Origin: a virus | IMG/VR virus record: IMGVR_UViG_3300021599_002318 | Location: 1-64,000 of that record | Length of the DNA: 64,000 nt | Strand: one strand, 5' to 3' | In this document: in pieces, positions 33,801 through 42,500 of the stretch | How positions within the stretch are numbered: position 1 is the first letter of the stretch | How the letters are laid out: each line of letters opens with the position of its first letter | Notes under the pieces: generated by a model | What the model was told of the DNA's origin: nothing | The model's database searches: none | The model's input: only the letters and a program-made list of their open reading frames with translations | Translations under genes and position numbers: made by a program

Positions 33801-36800
33801 TCACACCCCACCAACTTTTTCTGAAGATGTCCCGTTAGAAAACGAGTTTCCGAGATTGACAACTACGTCAATGTTGAACACACCATATTTTGTTAATGCA
33901 ATACAGAATGGGGTTCAGAACCAAAGAGCGAGCTTAGCGTATCCATACGTTCAAGCAGGTTATCTTTTTATAAATTCTTTACCTTTAGCTTCCTTGAGAG
34001 AAAAATATAAAACACAAGCCAATGGTGCCCAAACTGATTTAGATTATATTGCATCATGTTTCAAAAAATTTGGTGCAATTCACAAACTACCCTATGCTTG
34101 GATTTTGAAATTTGGTTCGATATGGCATAGATACAAAGTCTACAAGCAATCGAATACAGATATATTACAAACAGCGTGGACAAATTTTAATCAAGTTCAA
34201 AACTTTTCGCCAATACAGAACTCTCCAAGTCAAACTTATTCATTCAAATATGGAACTGCTGATAGAGAAATTGCTTTGGAAAAAACAGATACAACTAATG
34301 TGAATCTACAGGTTGGATTTTACCCTAAAGTGATAAATGATTTTTATAAGTTTTGTATAGGTTATGATGTATATAAAGACTATACAAATGCCGAAATTCA
34401 GAACACCATTAAAGGTGGTATGAAAGTCTACAACTACGTTCAATCGAATATACAAACCCAACAGGAAGATAAAGTTCTGAGACTTACAACTTGGTCCGTT
34501 CTAATCCCTGGTGGGATTTCATCTACTGAGGAAAATTGTGGAACTGATAGTGTGACGAAACAAACAATTTATTTTGTTGTTCCATCCTTCGGTTCTTCCG
34601 TTAACCAAACATCAGACGAGTGTATTGTAAATACAAATAATCAATCAAGTACAGTTGTTAATTTAAATAATAATAGTGCGGTTTACAACGGTTCTGTAAG
34701 AACAATGTGGTCGGCTCCTAACTATGGGTATTTTGACGGTTCAGCGGTTGTCAAACCAACTCCAGAACAATACGTTAATAGAATTTTACCTAACACTGAC
34801 GAACAATCACCATTCATATTATTAGATTCTAATGAGTATTCGAACATTGAAGAGATTTTTTCGGTTTTCGATAAAAAAATATTAGATAGTTTTGAACAAG
34901 AGTTTTTAAACTTCTGTAAGCCAATTACTGATGCAGATACAGCACCAACAAATCTTGGTATTGGTGAAACCTCAGTATCAGGTGATATTAATTTTAGAAA
35001 CTTCCAATCCTTATTCAAAAGTTTGATTACCGTGATTCCACAACTTCCGGCAACAAATGAAACAGAGTATTTCAACGAAGTTATAAATTTACAATATTCA
35101 AATTCTCAGAACACACTCAGAGCCTTCATGGAATATGATGTTCTTTTTAAATATGGAAATCCTTCAAATTACAAGAGAAGAACTTTGGATTCCTACCTTT
35201 CACATGGTGGACAACCTGAGGTTACTGACCCTATACAATTTCAACCATATGTTCAAGGTTCTTTACCGAGTATAGGCGGGTCAACAACATTGACTCTTTC
35301 AAAGACACAAAATGTTGATGCTTGGTTAGCTTTGGAACTTGAAGTTGGATTCTCATCCATACCGAGTGTTGAGTATTCTTCGAATGGTTCTTACATAACT
35401 GATTTCTTCATAGATAACAACATCGAATTTACCTTACCCAACGTTACAATACTGAGTCCTATAATAAAGATGTATGCAACTTATAAGTTGAGTAATCCAA
35501 ATTCTACCGTCGCTCAGTTCAAGAACGCTCTACAGGATTTACTAAATTCTGAGGAATTATTACAAAGTAATTTCTTGAATGACCTATTGGCTAAGCTTAA
35601 CAAGGCATTACCAAATCAAAGTCAAATACCTCAAGGAACGATAAATAGTGTTTTTACGGGACAACAAAGTAAAGTCGAGAACTGGGAAGTGTTCAAAGCC
35701 TTAAATGATAAATGGATTGCTGGTGGTGATTACAAAACAAAAACTCTATTCGAAGACATTTTATTCTTGGATAGGGCTTCAAGAAACATTGGACAGACCG
35801 TTCTCTTAGATATCTTCGAGTTGAAAAATATGATTGGAAGAAACTCTCTGAATAATGCCATGAGTATCTTCACTTTGATAAGTGGTATTCTAATTAAGAA
35901 TAACTTTACAGTAATGAACCTTCCGGCTTATGTAAACTTCTATAATATTCAAGATGTGGACGGAACAACAATACCTCAACCTGAGGGTTCTTTGGAATTT
36001 GCAAATAACATGTGGGGAACTTTCTTGAATGTTGATTATAGAAATTCATCACCTAAAATGGTTTGCACATATGTTGGAAAACCATCACAATATTTGGATT
36101 TACCAAAAGGAAATTTCAGATTTCGTGATGATGGATTTGAAATGAGAAGGGCGTCTGAAAATCCTTTGATTGAGAATCAGGAGGGAAAAAAAGACTGGGC
36201 GACATCAAATAAGTGCGTTGGTTTTAATGTCGATATCGGAAATAGAAATCAAAACATATTCTATTCATTCCAAGTCGAGCAAGCGTCAGGAGTGGCAACC
36301 TCGGAATCAATTAACACTCAATTGAATATTGTAAACCAATCCACAGGTAGAAATGTCGCAACACAAAACGTGTCACTCTATAATCTTTATAAACAAAGAA
36401 GTTATAAATGTTCTGTGGTTTGTTTAGGAAATGCTATTATTCAACCAACAATGTATTTCAATTTGAGACATGTCCCAATGTTTAACGGACCTTATCTGAT
36501 TGATAGTATCAACCACTCTATACAGCCTGGAAATTTCCAAACAACCTTTACTGGTATCAGACAAGGAATTTATGATTTACCTGCAATTGATTCTTTCCTA
36601 CAAAGTATTAATCAAAACTTATTAACAAGATTGGAGGCAATTTTGAAAATTAAGAAAGACGTTCCTAAACCTATTGCTAATACACAACAACAGAAAACAG
36701 ACGAAGTAGTTCAGGTTTCAAATAATACATTGGATGCTCAAAATAGTTGCACATCAAAAGTTGACGTGATAACATATCAAGGATATGAGGTTCAATCTGG

Positions 36801-38559
36801 AACCGTAACAGAACTCACACCTCAGAAGTTCAAGGAGGCATTGGAAAGAGAAATTCCTGGTTCAGACAACACATTATTGAGATTCTACATATATGCGATT
36901 TCATATGTGAATAGTTTTGTCAAAAGCTCGAACACAGATGCGGGAAAGTTTGTTGGATATAATCACAACTTTTCATTATTATCACTCGATAAAAATTTCC
37001 AACCAATTCAAACAACAAATTTATATTTCAATAAAAAATATTGTTGTGTTAACGTGACATCCTCAGGTTCGTCAAATTCATTACCAATTGCTGCATTCAA
37101 TAGTCTCAAGGAATATATTGGTTTTATGAGGTCTAGATTGGAAAACAATTTGGAAAGAATTAGACAATTGAAATTAACAAAATATTACGTGTGTTATTGG
37201 CCGAAAGAGAGTGTTGCTGAGAACTACTACGAGTTGAATGCCGAGTCAGAATTTTCAACGGTGATTGGAACAATGCAAGAAGCCTATGTTTCTGCGGTTC
37301 AACTTGGAATAATACCAAAAGAATTAGCAGAAAAGAATGATAAGGAAGCAAAAGAGATTCAAAAAGATACAACAGTCCCTACACCTCCACCACCTAATCC
37401 TGGACAAACATGCCCACCTCCAATCATAACAACATTTGCGCCAACGATTGGTAACTCAGGAACAATAGTTCAAATCAAAGGTAACTGCTTGGATTCAACA
37501 ATAGCCGTATTCATAAACGGTGTTCAAGTTGAACCGAGAAATATAACCATAGTCAATCCTCAAACTATTAGAGTAGTTGTCCCCGAAGTGGGAACTACAG
37601 TATCAACAGGAAACATTAAAGTCGATACTTTCTATGGAACATTTACAACAGTTTCTACTTTCAATTTTGACCCATCAATTTCACCATCAGCGGCTTCATC
37701 TCCAGGTTCATATGTAAACAACGCAAGTAATGTTACTGCGGCTGCATCAGGTGTTATTACTAATCCACAACAGACTGGACCAAATCCTCTTGAGATTATA
37801 ACTCAAACCAAAAACACAATTGGTGGTGATGAGTTGTTAGTTGTTAAAATATCTCCTAATAGTGGAACGTGGGAGATGGATGACCAACCCGTAATGTCCT
37901 ACACATTATATACAATAAAGAAGGGTCCAAATAATTCAATCACAAGAACTGTTGAAAGTAGACAAAACACTAGACTTGTTGGTTTCGTTTCTCAAGATAA
38001 ACAAACATTCACCTGTTCGAGAGCGGCATTAATAAGTGCTGAGTTTCAGGGTGAACTTGAGGACTATGAGGGCGACGAAATAGAAATAACAACACAAATT
38101 AAGATATTAGCTAATAATACGTCAACACAGGAAACAGTCCGACAAAATTACAATTTTTTAATTTATGTTCCACCTGCAACCCCATCGACCCAAACACCGC
38201 CAGGCTCATTAGTTATAGTGAGTAATACTAACAGTGGTGAACTACCTAATTTTTCGGGACCCGACATCTACAATATTAAAAAACCTACGGGAGGTTATGT
38301 TACTTTACAATTCAGTTGTCCGAACTTGATTCAGAAAGGTGAATTTGAGTTAGTTTTAATACCTGAGATAGAAATTCAGTCCATTGTAATAACAAATAAT
38401 CCTGGCACAAAATATACTAATTTGGTTGAGACAAGTGCAAAAGGTAGATTCCAAGCTTCCGTAAGATATAAATCGAGCAGTTATACACACATCTTCCCGA
38501 ACACATCAGACCCTGTTCCTATAAATGCCGGAGCAACAAGTCCTCCTTTCACTTTATAA
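30871..38559 (+). CDS. giant baseplate hub/spike protein with IPT/TIG domain
   Basis: 2562 residues, the largest gene here. About 1685-1905 looks like a hub module: MYFNLRHVPMFNGPYLIDSI, followed by GNFQTTFTGIRQG, is the typical end of gp27-like hub domains. About 1980-2095 (LLRFYIYAISYVNSF, FVGYNHNF, LPIAAFNSLKEYIGFMRSRL) has the loop-and-helix pattern of muramidase/glucosaminidase domains but lacks the usual catalytic Glu in the first helix. About 2183-2268 is an IPT/TIG Ig-like domain (IITTFAPTIGNSGTIVQIKG). Further beta domains complete the C-terminus, and residues 1-1680 are unassigned. It should lie at the tip or centre of the baseplate, where cell-wall contact occurs. Confidence 0.75.
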   Translation: MAGNVQADNSGNILVEFDYNNIIVVDPNKTIDAFGKIRERLVDHENLVMYANLEAEVLPRTKLAVGASPEDRVRIVSIAKMNFLKPTKDSFLGTGYYDEITGDNTTKFKGVNQMYTGTVVPKDGTKAYIVDRPNDLSDVLDNGLLGITQITIDTNMSFIPSVRISLEDIQGRALFQLGNNSPYAAFFNLPYPPFYLTLKGFYGQAIRYQLNLETFNARFNTFSGNYQIDLDFKGYKFNILNEIAVGHLIATPHMYSQQFNVTTNPVGPQSNLKSQETNAATQTKLLTATDGRQNENTVQITAERGYQKIREVYSEYKSKGLIPPDFPEYSFPQFVNALELFEQNVASQFNPVEVAPLTNIRNYKTSLRNYFEGVRGGQTSWFNRYLNPNPVILKTGERAYFFKEIDLKAKLEAESQLQKIITEYNLQLSKNPTLGDDGPSKITNPIVYSTISIKPAPTESQINWEETTKIQTGILKPNPTQINQLKDQLKNLTTPIYETKNVNGQTTLEDVRPPFFVFEGKNRFDKIIALLETQANKKLSEFEDSITKKLLEKIESGTNGIGFKPTVRNIIAVLMASAEAFIRLLDDVHTSAWALKYDDVRKKAILENPSSAPGSDTVDEIKITRQAIESSTGLKYAEIPVYPWPQFFVETPEDKKGRFQLKYIADPTVVELTGGWDYSKWPEVQFVEEYMRGLTMKFNPPLAPPPLDNQIETNLININAIEFPTVGVAYTNKEEIKFFYEIYERQLVTSRYSNYIRANQNQIDELIKLNTETEVNNIVKSLGLNSPYITMKLKNYAINSSNYLSFLENISNQGTGRAWQDFIRDFYVTPYLRNLTENSFAILNLDEQGKLPQSTAQSLALESLVTNSTNIPNVTDTIPFTDPQWNIKNLSNGDGSTLDEVYNTNRVLTIFDARKIISNFNNIYNVNEKRPVTNFSYLKNDNPNSTVTDLADNDVSLSSFYQTRTPIDFMATEGYYIHTPPTFSEDVPLENEFPRLTTTSMLNTPYFVNAIQNGVQNQRASLAYPYVQAGYLFINSLPLASLREKYKTQANGAQTDLDYIASCFKKFGAIHKLPYAWILKFGSIWHRYKVYKQSNTDILQTAWTNFNQVQNFSPIQNSPSQTYSFKYGTADREIALEKTDTTNVNLQVGFYPKVINDFYKFCIGYDVYKDYTNAEIQNTIKGGMKVYNYVQSNIQTQQEDKVLRLTTWSVLIPGGISSTEENCGTDSVTKQTIYFVVPSFGSSVNQTSDECIVNTNNQSSTVVNLNNNSAVYNGSVRTMWSAPNYGYFDGSAVVKPTPEQYVNRILPNTDEQSPFILLDSNEYSNIEEIFSVFDKKILDSFEQEFLNFCKPITDADTAPTNLGIGETSVSGDINFRNFQSLFKSLITVIPQLPATNETEYFNEVINLQYSNSQNTLRAFMEYDVLFKYGNPSNYKRRTLDSYLSHGGQPEVTDPIQFQPYVQGSLPSIGGSTTLTLSKTQNVDAWLALELEVGFSSIPSVEYSSNGSYITDFFIDNNIEFTLPNVTILSPIIKMYATYKLSNPNSTVAQFKNALQDLLNSEELLQSNFLNDLLAKLNKALPNQSQIPQGTINSVFTGQQSKVENWEVFKALNDKWIAGGDYKTKTLFEDILFLDRASRNIGQTVLLDIFELKNMIGRNSLNNAMSIFTLISGILIKNNFTVMNLPAYVNFYNIQDVDGTTIPQPEGSLEFANNMWGTFLNVDYRNSSPKMVCTYVGKPSQYLDLPKGNFRFRDDGFEMRRASENPLIENQEGKKDWATSNKCVGFNVDIGNRNQNIFYSFQVEQASGVATSESINTQLNIVNQSTGRNVATQNVSLYNLYKQRSYKCSVVCLGNAIIQPTMYFNLRHVPMFNGPYLIDSINHSIQPGNFQTTFTGIRQGIYDLPAIDSFLQSINQNLLTRLEAILKIKKDVPKPIANTQQQKTDEVVQVSNNTLDAQNSCTSKVDVITYQGYEVQSGTVTELTPQKFKEALEREIPGSDNTLLRFYIYAISYVNSFVKSSNTDAGKFVGYNHNFSLLSLDKNFQPIQTTNLYFNKKYCCVNVTSSGSSNSLPIAAFNSLKEYIGFMRSRLENNLERIRQLKLTKYYVCYWPKESVAENYYELNAESEFSTVIGTMQEAYVSAVQLGIIPKELAEKNDKEAKEIQKDTTVPTPPPPNPGQTCPPPIITTFAPTIGNSGTIVQIKGNCLDSTIAVFINGVQVEPRNITIVNPQTIRVVVPEVGTTVSTGNIKVDTFYGTFTTVSTFNFDPSISPSAASSPGSYVNNASNVTAAASGVITNPQQTGPNPLEIITQTKNTIGGDELLVVKISPNSGTWEMDDQPVMSYTLYTIKKGPNNSITRTVESRQNTRLVGFVSQDKQTFTCSRAALISAEFQGELEDYEGDEIEITTQIKILANNTSTQETVRQNYNFLIYVPPATPSTQTPPGSLVIVSNTNSGELPNFSGPDIYNIKKPTGGYVTLQFSCPNLIQKGEFELVLIPEIEIQSIVITNNPGTKYTNLVETSAKGRFQASVRYKSSSYTHIFPNTSDPVPINAGATSPPFTL

Positions 38560-38569
38560 CATAACAATA

Positions 38570-38576
38570 TATTTAT
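38570..38576 (+). promoter_or_regulatory. late-type motif TATTTAT
   Basis: It lies 13 bases before the ATG at 38590, immediately after the giant hub gene. Confidence 0.55.
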
Positions 38577-38589
38577 AATAAAGAATTTT

Positions 38590-38814
38590 ATGAGTTTAAA
38601 ATCAACATTGGACAATTATTTAGGAAAATCGGTTAAATTTTCTGAAGAAGATTTGGGTGATGGAACTAAACAAGTTTGCGACTTAGAAACAGGAGACTGT
38701 TACGTAGTTAGAGAAAGAGATGGTCTAATCGAAAGAGCCGGACACATGCAAACTGCAAACAGAAAAGTAAGGGTTGAAACTTCAAGAGGTATAAAGCAAT
38801 TACTAAATGGTTAA
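38590..38814 (+). CDS. 74-residue protein of unknown function
   Basis: Begins MSLKSTLDNYLGKSVKFSEED, contains a Cys pair (QVCDLETGDCYVV) and a basic C-terminus. No family recognised. It has its own late-type motif and overlaps the next gene by 8 bases, so the two are coupled and probably work at the same stage. The late-type promoter suggests a virion or assembly role. Confidence 0.65.
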   Translation: MSLKSTLDNYLGKSVKFSEEDLGDGTKQVCDLETGDCYVVRERDGLIERAGHMQTANRKVRVETSRGIKQLLNG

Positions 38815-39490
38815 AACTATGAGTTTAGATAGAAAAATTATTAGCGAGATTGAACGCTACAGACAAATTAACAAATACATTGTAGAACAAGCAGAACTAC
38901 CATTACCTGAAGACCCAGGTGCAATTCCTCCTCCGCCAGCAGCACCCGAAGCCGGAGCGGTTCCCCCACCACCAGCTGGTGAGGAACCAGCTACAGACAC
39001 AGCACCTCAACCTATTGATGTAGAGAATGACCCTGACGTAGAGAAAATTGACGATGAGGGAAAATCAGAAGAGGGTGAAGGTGATGGAACTGAAGAGGTA
39101 GAAGTTACTGATTTAGTGGATAGTCAAAAAAACATCGAAAAGAAACAAGATGAGTATTTTAATAATTTATTTGGTCAATTAAATAACCTCGAATCCAAGC
39201 TCAAGGAAATGGATGGACTTATGTCTAAACTTAACTCTTTGGAGATGAAGATTGAAAAGTATAGAGAGAAAACTCCACAAGAAAAGTTAGAACTAAGAAC
39301 ATATGATTCATATCCATTCAATCAAAAACTTACAGACTTTTTTGAGGATAAAAAAGAAGAGATGGAAAAAACAGGTAAACATGATTATGTGTTAACAACG
39401 GATGATGTTAAAAACATCAACGTGAATGATATCAAAAACTCATTCCAACCTGGTGATGTAGATAGTTACGAAAACGAATTTAACAGATAA
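38807..39490 (+). CDS. acidic Pro-rich coiled-coil protein, unknown function
   Basis: 227 residues, or 223 from ATG 38819, which gives MSLDRKIISEIERYRQINKY. Residues about 28-65 are Pro/Ala-rich (PPPPA clusters), about 65-105 are strongly acidic, and about 105-160 form a coiled coil (LFGQLNNLESKLKEMDGLM). The C-terminus is charged and helical. Scaffold- or chaperone-like proteins often have this make-up, but no family is recognised. It is the last gene before a terminator and the switch to the replication module. Confidence 0.65.
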   Translation: MVKTMSLDRKIISEIERYRQINKYIVEQAELPLPEDPGAIPPPPAAPEAGAVPPPPAGEEPATDTAPQPIDVENDPDVEKIDDEGKSEEGEGDGTEEVEVTDLVDSQKNIEKKQDEYFNNLFGQLNNLESKLKEMDGLMSKLNSLEMKIEKYREKTPQEKLELRTYDSYPFNQKLTDFFEDKKEEMEKTGKHDYVLTTDDVKNINVNDIKNSFQPGDVDSYENEFNR

Positions 39491-39493
39491 AAT

Positions 39494-39517
39494 AAAGGGA
39501 CTGAAAGGTCCCTTTTT
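39494..39517 (+). terminator. intrinsic terminator before the replication module
   Basis: AAAGGGAC (39494-39501) pairs with GTCCCTTT (39508-39515) around TGAAAG and runs into five T. It ends the late-type unit four bases before the sigma70-type promoter. Confidence 0.9.
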
Positions 39518-39520
39518 AAT

Positions 39521-39549
39521 TTGACATATAGGGATTTCCCAATTATAAT
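39521..39549 (+). promoter_or_regulatory. consensus sigma70-type promoter of the gp32 gene
   Basis: TTGACA (39521-39526), a spacer of exactly 17 bases, then TATAAT (39544-39549). The ATG of the ssDNA-binding gene is 25 bases downstream. The spacer contains GGGATTTCCC, a short inverted repeat (GGGA/TCCC) that could be an operator. No late-type motif is present here. Confidence 0.85.
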
Positions 39550-39574
39550 TAATAAACAATAAAAACAATTCAAA

Positions 39575-40432
39575 ATGACAAATGTATTAGATGCCGTATT
39601 GGCGCAGTATGAAAAAAATCAAATCGGGGGCGGGGCCCAATCCAAAATGTCGCAAGACGAAAGAATGAAAAAGTATTTCGCTTTAATCCTTGGTGATAAA
39701 GAGAAATCAGGTCAGAGAAGAATTAGAATTCTCCCTACACAAGATGGTTCCTCACCATTCAAAGAGGCTTGGTATCACGAAATCCAAGTAGGAGGTCAAT
39801 GGCAAAAGTTCTATGACCCAGGAAAAAACGACAATGAGCGTTCTCCACTTAACGAAGTTTATGAAGAATTGATGAGCACAGGTAAGGAATCTGACAAGGA
39901 ACTTGCTAAGCAATACAAATCTCGTAAGTTTTACATCGTAAAAGTTATCGACAGAGATAACGAAGCTGATGGACCAAAGTTTTGGAGATTCAAACACAAC
40001 TACAAGAACGAAGGTATCTTAGATAAAATCATTCCAATTTGGAGAAACAAAGGTGATGTTACTGACCCTGAGAATGGTCGTGACCTTATCATCGAACTTG
40101 CTAAATCCAAAACACCTAAGGGTAAAGAATACACAACCGTATCTGCGATTATGTATGATGACCCGGCTCCTGTTCATACAGACAAGGACCAAGCTAAAGA
40201 GTGGATTAACGATGAGTTAAGTTGGACTGATGTATACAGTAAGAAACCTGTTGAGTACCTTGAGGCAATCGCAAGAGGTGAAACTCCAAAGTGGGATACT
40301 GAAAAAGGTGGATATGTTTATGGTGACAGCACAGTTTCTGAGGAAACACTCGGTGGTTCATCAAAACCAACTACCAAAAAGGTTCAAGACCCACAAGCAG
40401 ATTCTGAAGTAGACGAAGATTTACCATTCTAA
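39575..40432 (+). CDS. 32: single-stranded DNA-binding protein, T4 gp32-like
   Basis: 285 residues (T4 gp32 is 301). It coats ssDNA and coordinates replication and recombination. The gp32 core is visible: KYFALILGDKEKSGQRRIRILPTQDGSSPF near 33-62, FYIVKVIDRDNEADGPKFWRF, and ILDKIIPIW. The protein contains no cysteine, so the zinc site of T4 gp32 (three Cys and a His) is lost. The C-terminus is acidic and ends DEDLPF, close to the DDDIPF tip of bacterial SSB. It has its own sigma70-type promoter and terminator, hence a single-gene unit. Confidence 0.85.
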   Translation: MTNVLDAVLAQYEKNQIGGGAQSKMSQDERMKKYFALILGDKEKSGQRRIRILPTQDGSSPFKEAWYHEIQVGGQWQKFYDPGKNDNERSPLNEVYEELMSTGKESDKELAKQYKSRKFYIVKVIDRDNEADGPKFWRFKHNYKNEGILDKIIPIWRNKGDVTDPENGRDLIIELAKSKTPKGKEYTTVSAIMYDDPAPVHTDKDQAKEWINDELSWTDVYSKKPVEYLEAIARGETPKWDTEKGGYVYGDSTVSEETLGGSSKPTTKKVQDPQADSEVDEDLPF

Positions 40433-40441
40433 TTTTATAAC

Positions 40442-40470
40442 AAGGGCGGTGTTGAGCCGCCCTTATTTTT
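40442..40470 (+). terminator. intrinsic terminator after gp32
   Basis: AAGGGCGG (40442-40449) pairs with CCGCCCTT (40457-40464) around TGTTGAG, then ATTTTT. It lies between gp32 and uvsX, so gp32 messages can be made in excess. Confidence 0.9.
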
Positions 40471-40482
40471 ATGTAACACAAT

Positions 40483-41484
40483 ATGGCTATTAAGAAAAAC
40501 GATTTCGGTAATTTAAAAAAGAAGTTCTCAACTTCAGCAAGATATAAACCACAAAGATTTTTGGACTTAGGTTCTGACTTTTTGGATGCAGTTGGACTTC
40601 CAGGTCCCGCAGTTGGACATATCAACATGTTCCTCGGGCACTCAGATACAGGTAAAACAACTGCAGCCATCAAAGCTGCGGTAGATGCTCAGAAGAAAGA
40701 AATACTTCCTGTATTCATAATCACAGAACAGAAATGGAGTTTTGACCACGCCAAACTTATGGGTTTCCAATGCGAAGAAGTTGTTGATAAAGAAACAGGC
40801 GAACTTGATTGGGATGGATTTTTCTTATTCAATAACAATTTCAGTTACATTGAACAAATCACAGACTACATCAATCAACTCCTTGATGCACAAGAAAAAG
40901 GGGAATTGAATTACAGTTTATGTTTTATATGGGATTCAGTTGGTTCTGTTCCTTGTAAAATGACATACGAAGGTAAAGGTGGTAAACAACACAACGCATC
41001 TGTGTTATCAGATAAAATTGGTATGGGTATCAACCAAAGAATCTCAGGCTCTAGAAAGGCAGACACCGAATACGAAAATACACTTATTATTATCAACCAA
41101 CCATGGGTAGAACTACCCGACAATCCTTTTGGTCAACCAAAGATTAAGGCTAAAGGTGGAGAATCAGTTTGGTTAAACTCATCATTAGTTTTCCTTTTCG
41201 GAAATCAAAAAGGTGCTGGAACTACCAAGATTACTGCTACCAAAGACAAACGCTCAGTGAAATTTGCAGTAAGAAGTAAAATCTCAGTTATGAAAAATCA
41301 CATCAACGGATTGGGTTTTGATGACGGAAAGATTATTGTTACTCCTCACGGGTTCTTGGCTGGTAAAGATTCAACCGAAGAAAAAGCGTCTATCGAGGCC
41401 TACAAAAAAGAATACGCCGACTATTGGAAAGATATTATCGGTGCTGAAGGGGATTTTACACTCACAGAAGAAAAAGAAGATTGA
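40483..41484 (+). CDS. uvsX: RecA-like recombinase, UvsX
   Basis: 333 residues. Walker A GHSDTGKTT at about 52-60, Walker B LCFIWDSVGS at about 146-155, and the ATP-linked NQPWVELPDNPF block near 205 give the RecA/UvsX core. T4 UvsX is 391 residues; the C-terminal part here is shorter. It pairs homologous strands on gp32-coated DNA for recombination-dependent replication, and lies directly downstream of gp32. The acidic C-terminus (TLTEEKED) is typical of RecA-type proteins. Confidence 0.9.
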   Translation: MAIKKNDFGNLKKKFSTSARYKPQRFLDLGSDFLDAVGLPGPAVGHINMFLGHSDTGKTTAAIKAAVDAQKKEILPVFIITEQKWSFDHAKLMGFQCEEVVDKETGELDWDGFFLFNNNFSYIEQITDYINQLLDAQEKGELNYSLCFIWDSVGSVPCKMTYEGKGGKQHNASVLSDKIGMGINQRISGSRKADTEYENTLIIINQPWVELPDNPFGQPKIKAKGGESVWLNSSLVFLFGNQKGAGTTKITATKDKRSVKFAVRSKISVMKNHINGLGFDDGKIIVTPHGFLAGKDSTEEKASIEAYKKEYADYWKDIIGAEGDFTLTEEKED

Positions 41485-41507
41485 TTGTTCACCATTAAAT
41501 TGAATAT

Positions 41508-42500
41508 GTGACGAAGACATTGTTGGTGGATGGGGACAACCTATTCAAAATTGGATTTCACGGGGTCAGAGACCTTTATAGTGACGGTTCTCATATAGGT
41601 GGAGTATATCACTTCATCAACACAATCAGGAGATTTTTAGAGATGCATAATCACGATAAAGTGATTGTATTTTGGGACGGTGATTCTAACTCATCAATCA
41701 GAAAATCTTTATACCCACAATACAAGGGTAATCGTCGTCAAGACATGAATGAATACAAATACGAATCTTACTTGCAACAAAAGGCAAGAGTAAAGATGTA
41801 TTTGGAGGAGGTCTATGTGCGACAAGTCGAAATGATTAACAATGAAGCTGACGACCTAATATCCTATTATACTCAAATAGCGACCGATGAAGAGATTATC
41901 ATATTCTCGGCAGACAAAGACTTAACACAGTTAATTAACCCAAGGGTGACCATCTATTCACCCGTAGGTAAAGGTTATCTAAAGAACGGGGATAAGGTAA
42001 CAATCAATAAAGTGGATATTCCACATTACAACGTTACTTTGACAAAAATCATGACAGGTGATAAGTCAGATAATATAGATGGTATCGAAGGCCTGGGTGA
42101 AAAAACTTTAGTAAAACTTTTTCCGATTATGCTTGAAAAACAATGCACTATCGAAGAAATATTGGATTATGCACGAAATATCCCGCAAAAAAAACCTATT
42201 AAAAGTTTATCTAATATTTTGACAGGAAAGACAAAAAGCGGTATACTTGGAGAACAGTTCTACAGAATAAATAAACAAATTGTTGATTTGAATACACCCC
42301 TAATAACCGACGAAGGTAAAACCTTAGTAGAACAAATCTACACAGACACCATAGACCCAACAGATAGGGGATATAAAAACTTAATGAGATTGATGATGGA
42401 GGACGGACTCTTCAAATATCTCCCCACAAATGATGAGGCATGGGTTAATTTCCTCAAACCTTTTTTAAAATTAATAAGAAAAGAAAAACGAAAGAAATGA
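41508..42500 (+). CDS. rnh: 5'-3' exonuclease/RNase H (FEN-like, T4 rnh type)
   Basis: 330 residues starting at GTG 41508; the frame starts directly at MTKTLLVDGDNLFKIGFHG and no upstream in-frame ATG exists. Acidic motifs of the flap-endonuclease family are in order: LVDGDN (near 8), FWDGDSN (near 57), NNEADDLIS (near 111) and SADKD (near 134). The TGDKSDNIDGIEGLGEKT helix-hairpin-helix follows near 187. It removes RNA primers from lagging strands. It overlaps the next gene by four bases. Confidence 0.9.
   Translation: MTKTLLVDGDNLFKIGFHGVRDLYSDGSHIGGVYHFINTIRRFLEMHNHDKVIVFWDGDSNSSIRKSLYPQYKGNRRQDMNEYKYESYLQQKARVKMYLEEVYVRQVEMINNEADDLISYYTQIATDEEIIIFSADKDLTQLINPRVTIYSPVGKGYLKNGDKVTINKVDIPHYNVTLTKIMTGDKSDNIDGIEGLGEKTLVKLFPIMLEKQCTIEEILDYARNIPQKKPIKSLSNILTGKTKSGILGEQFYRINKQIVDLNTPLITDEGKTLVEQIYTDTIDPTDRGYKNLMRLMMEDGLFKYLPTNDEAWVNFLKPFLKLIRKEKRKK

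Noticed and set aside
38819-38880. Shared N-terminal tag between the coiled-coil protein and the reductase (I-x-SEI pattern)
   Set aside because: The reductase N-terminus matches its own enzyme family, so the resemblance over about 12 residues is probably chance.
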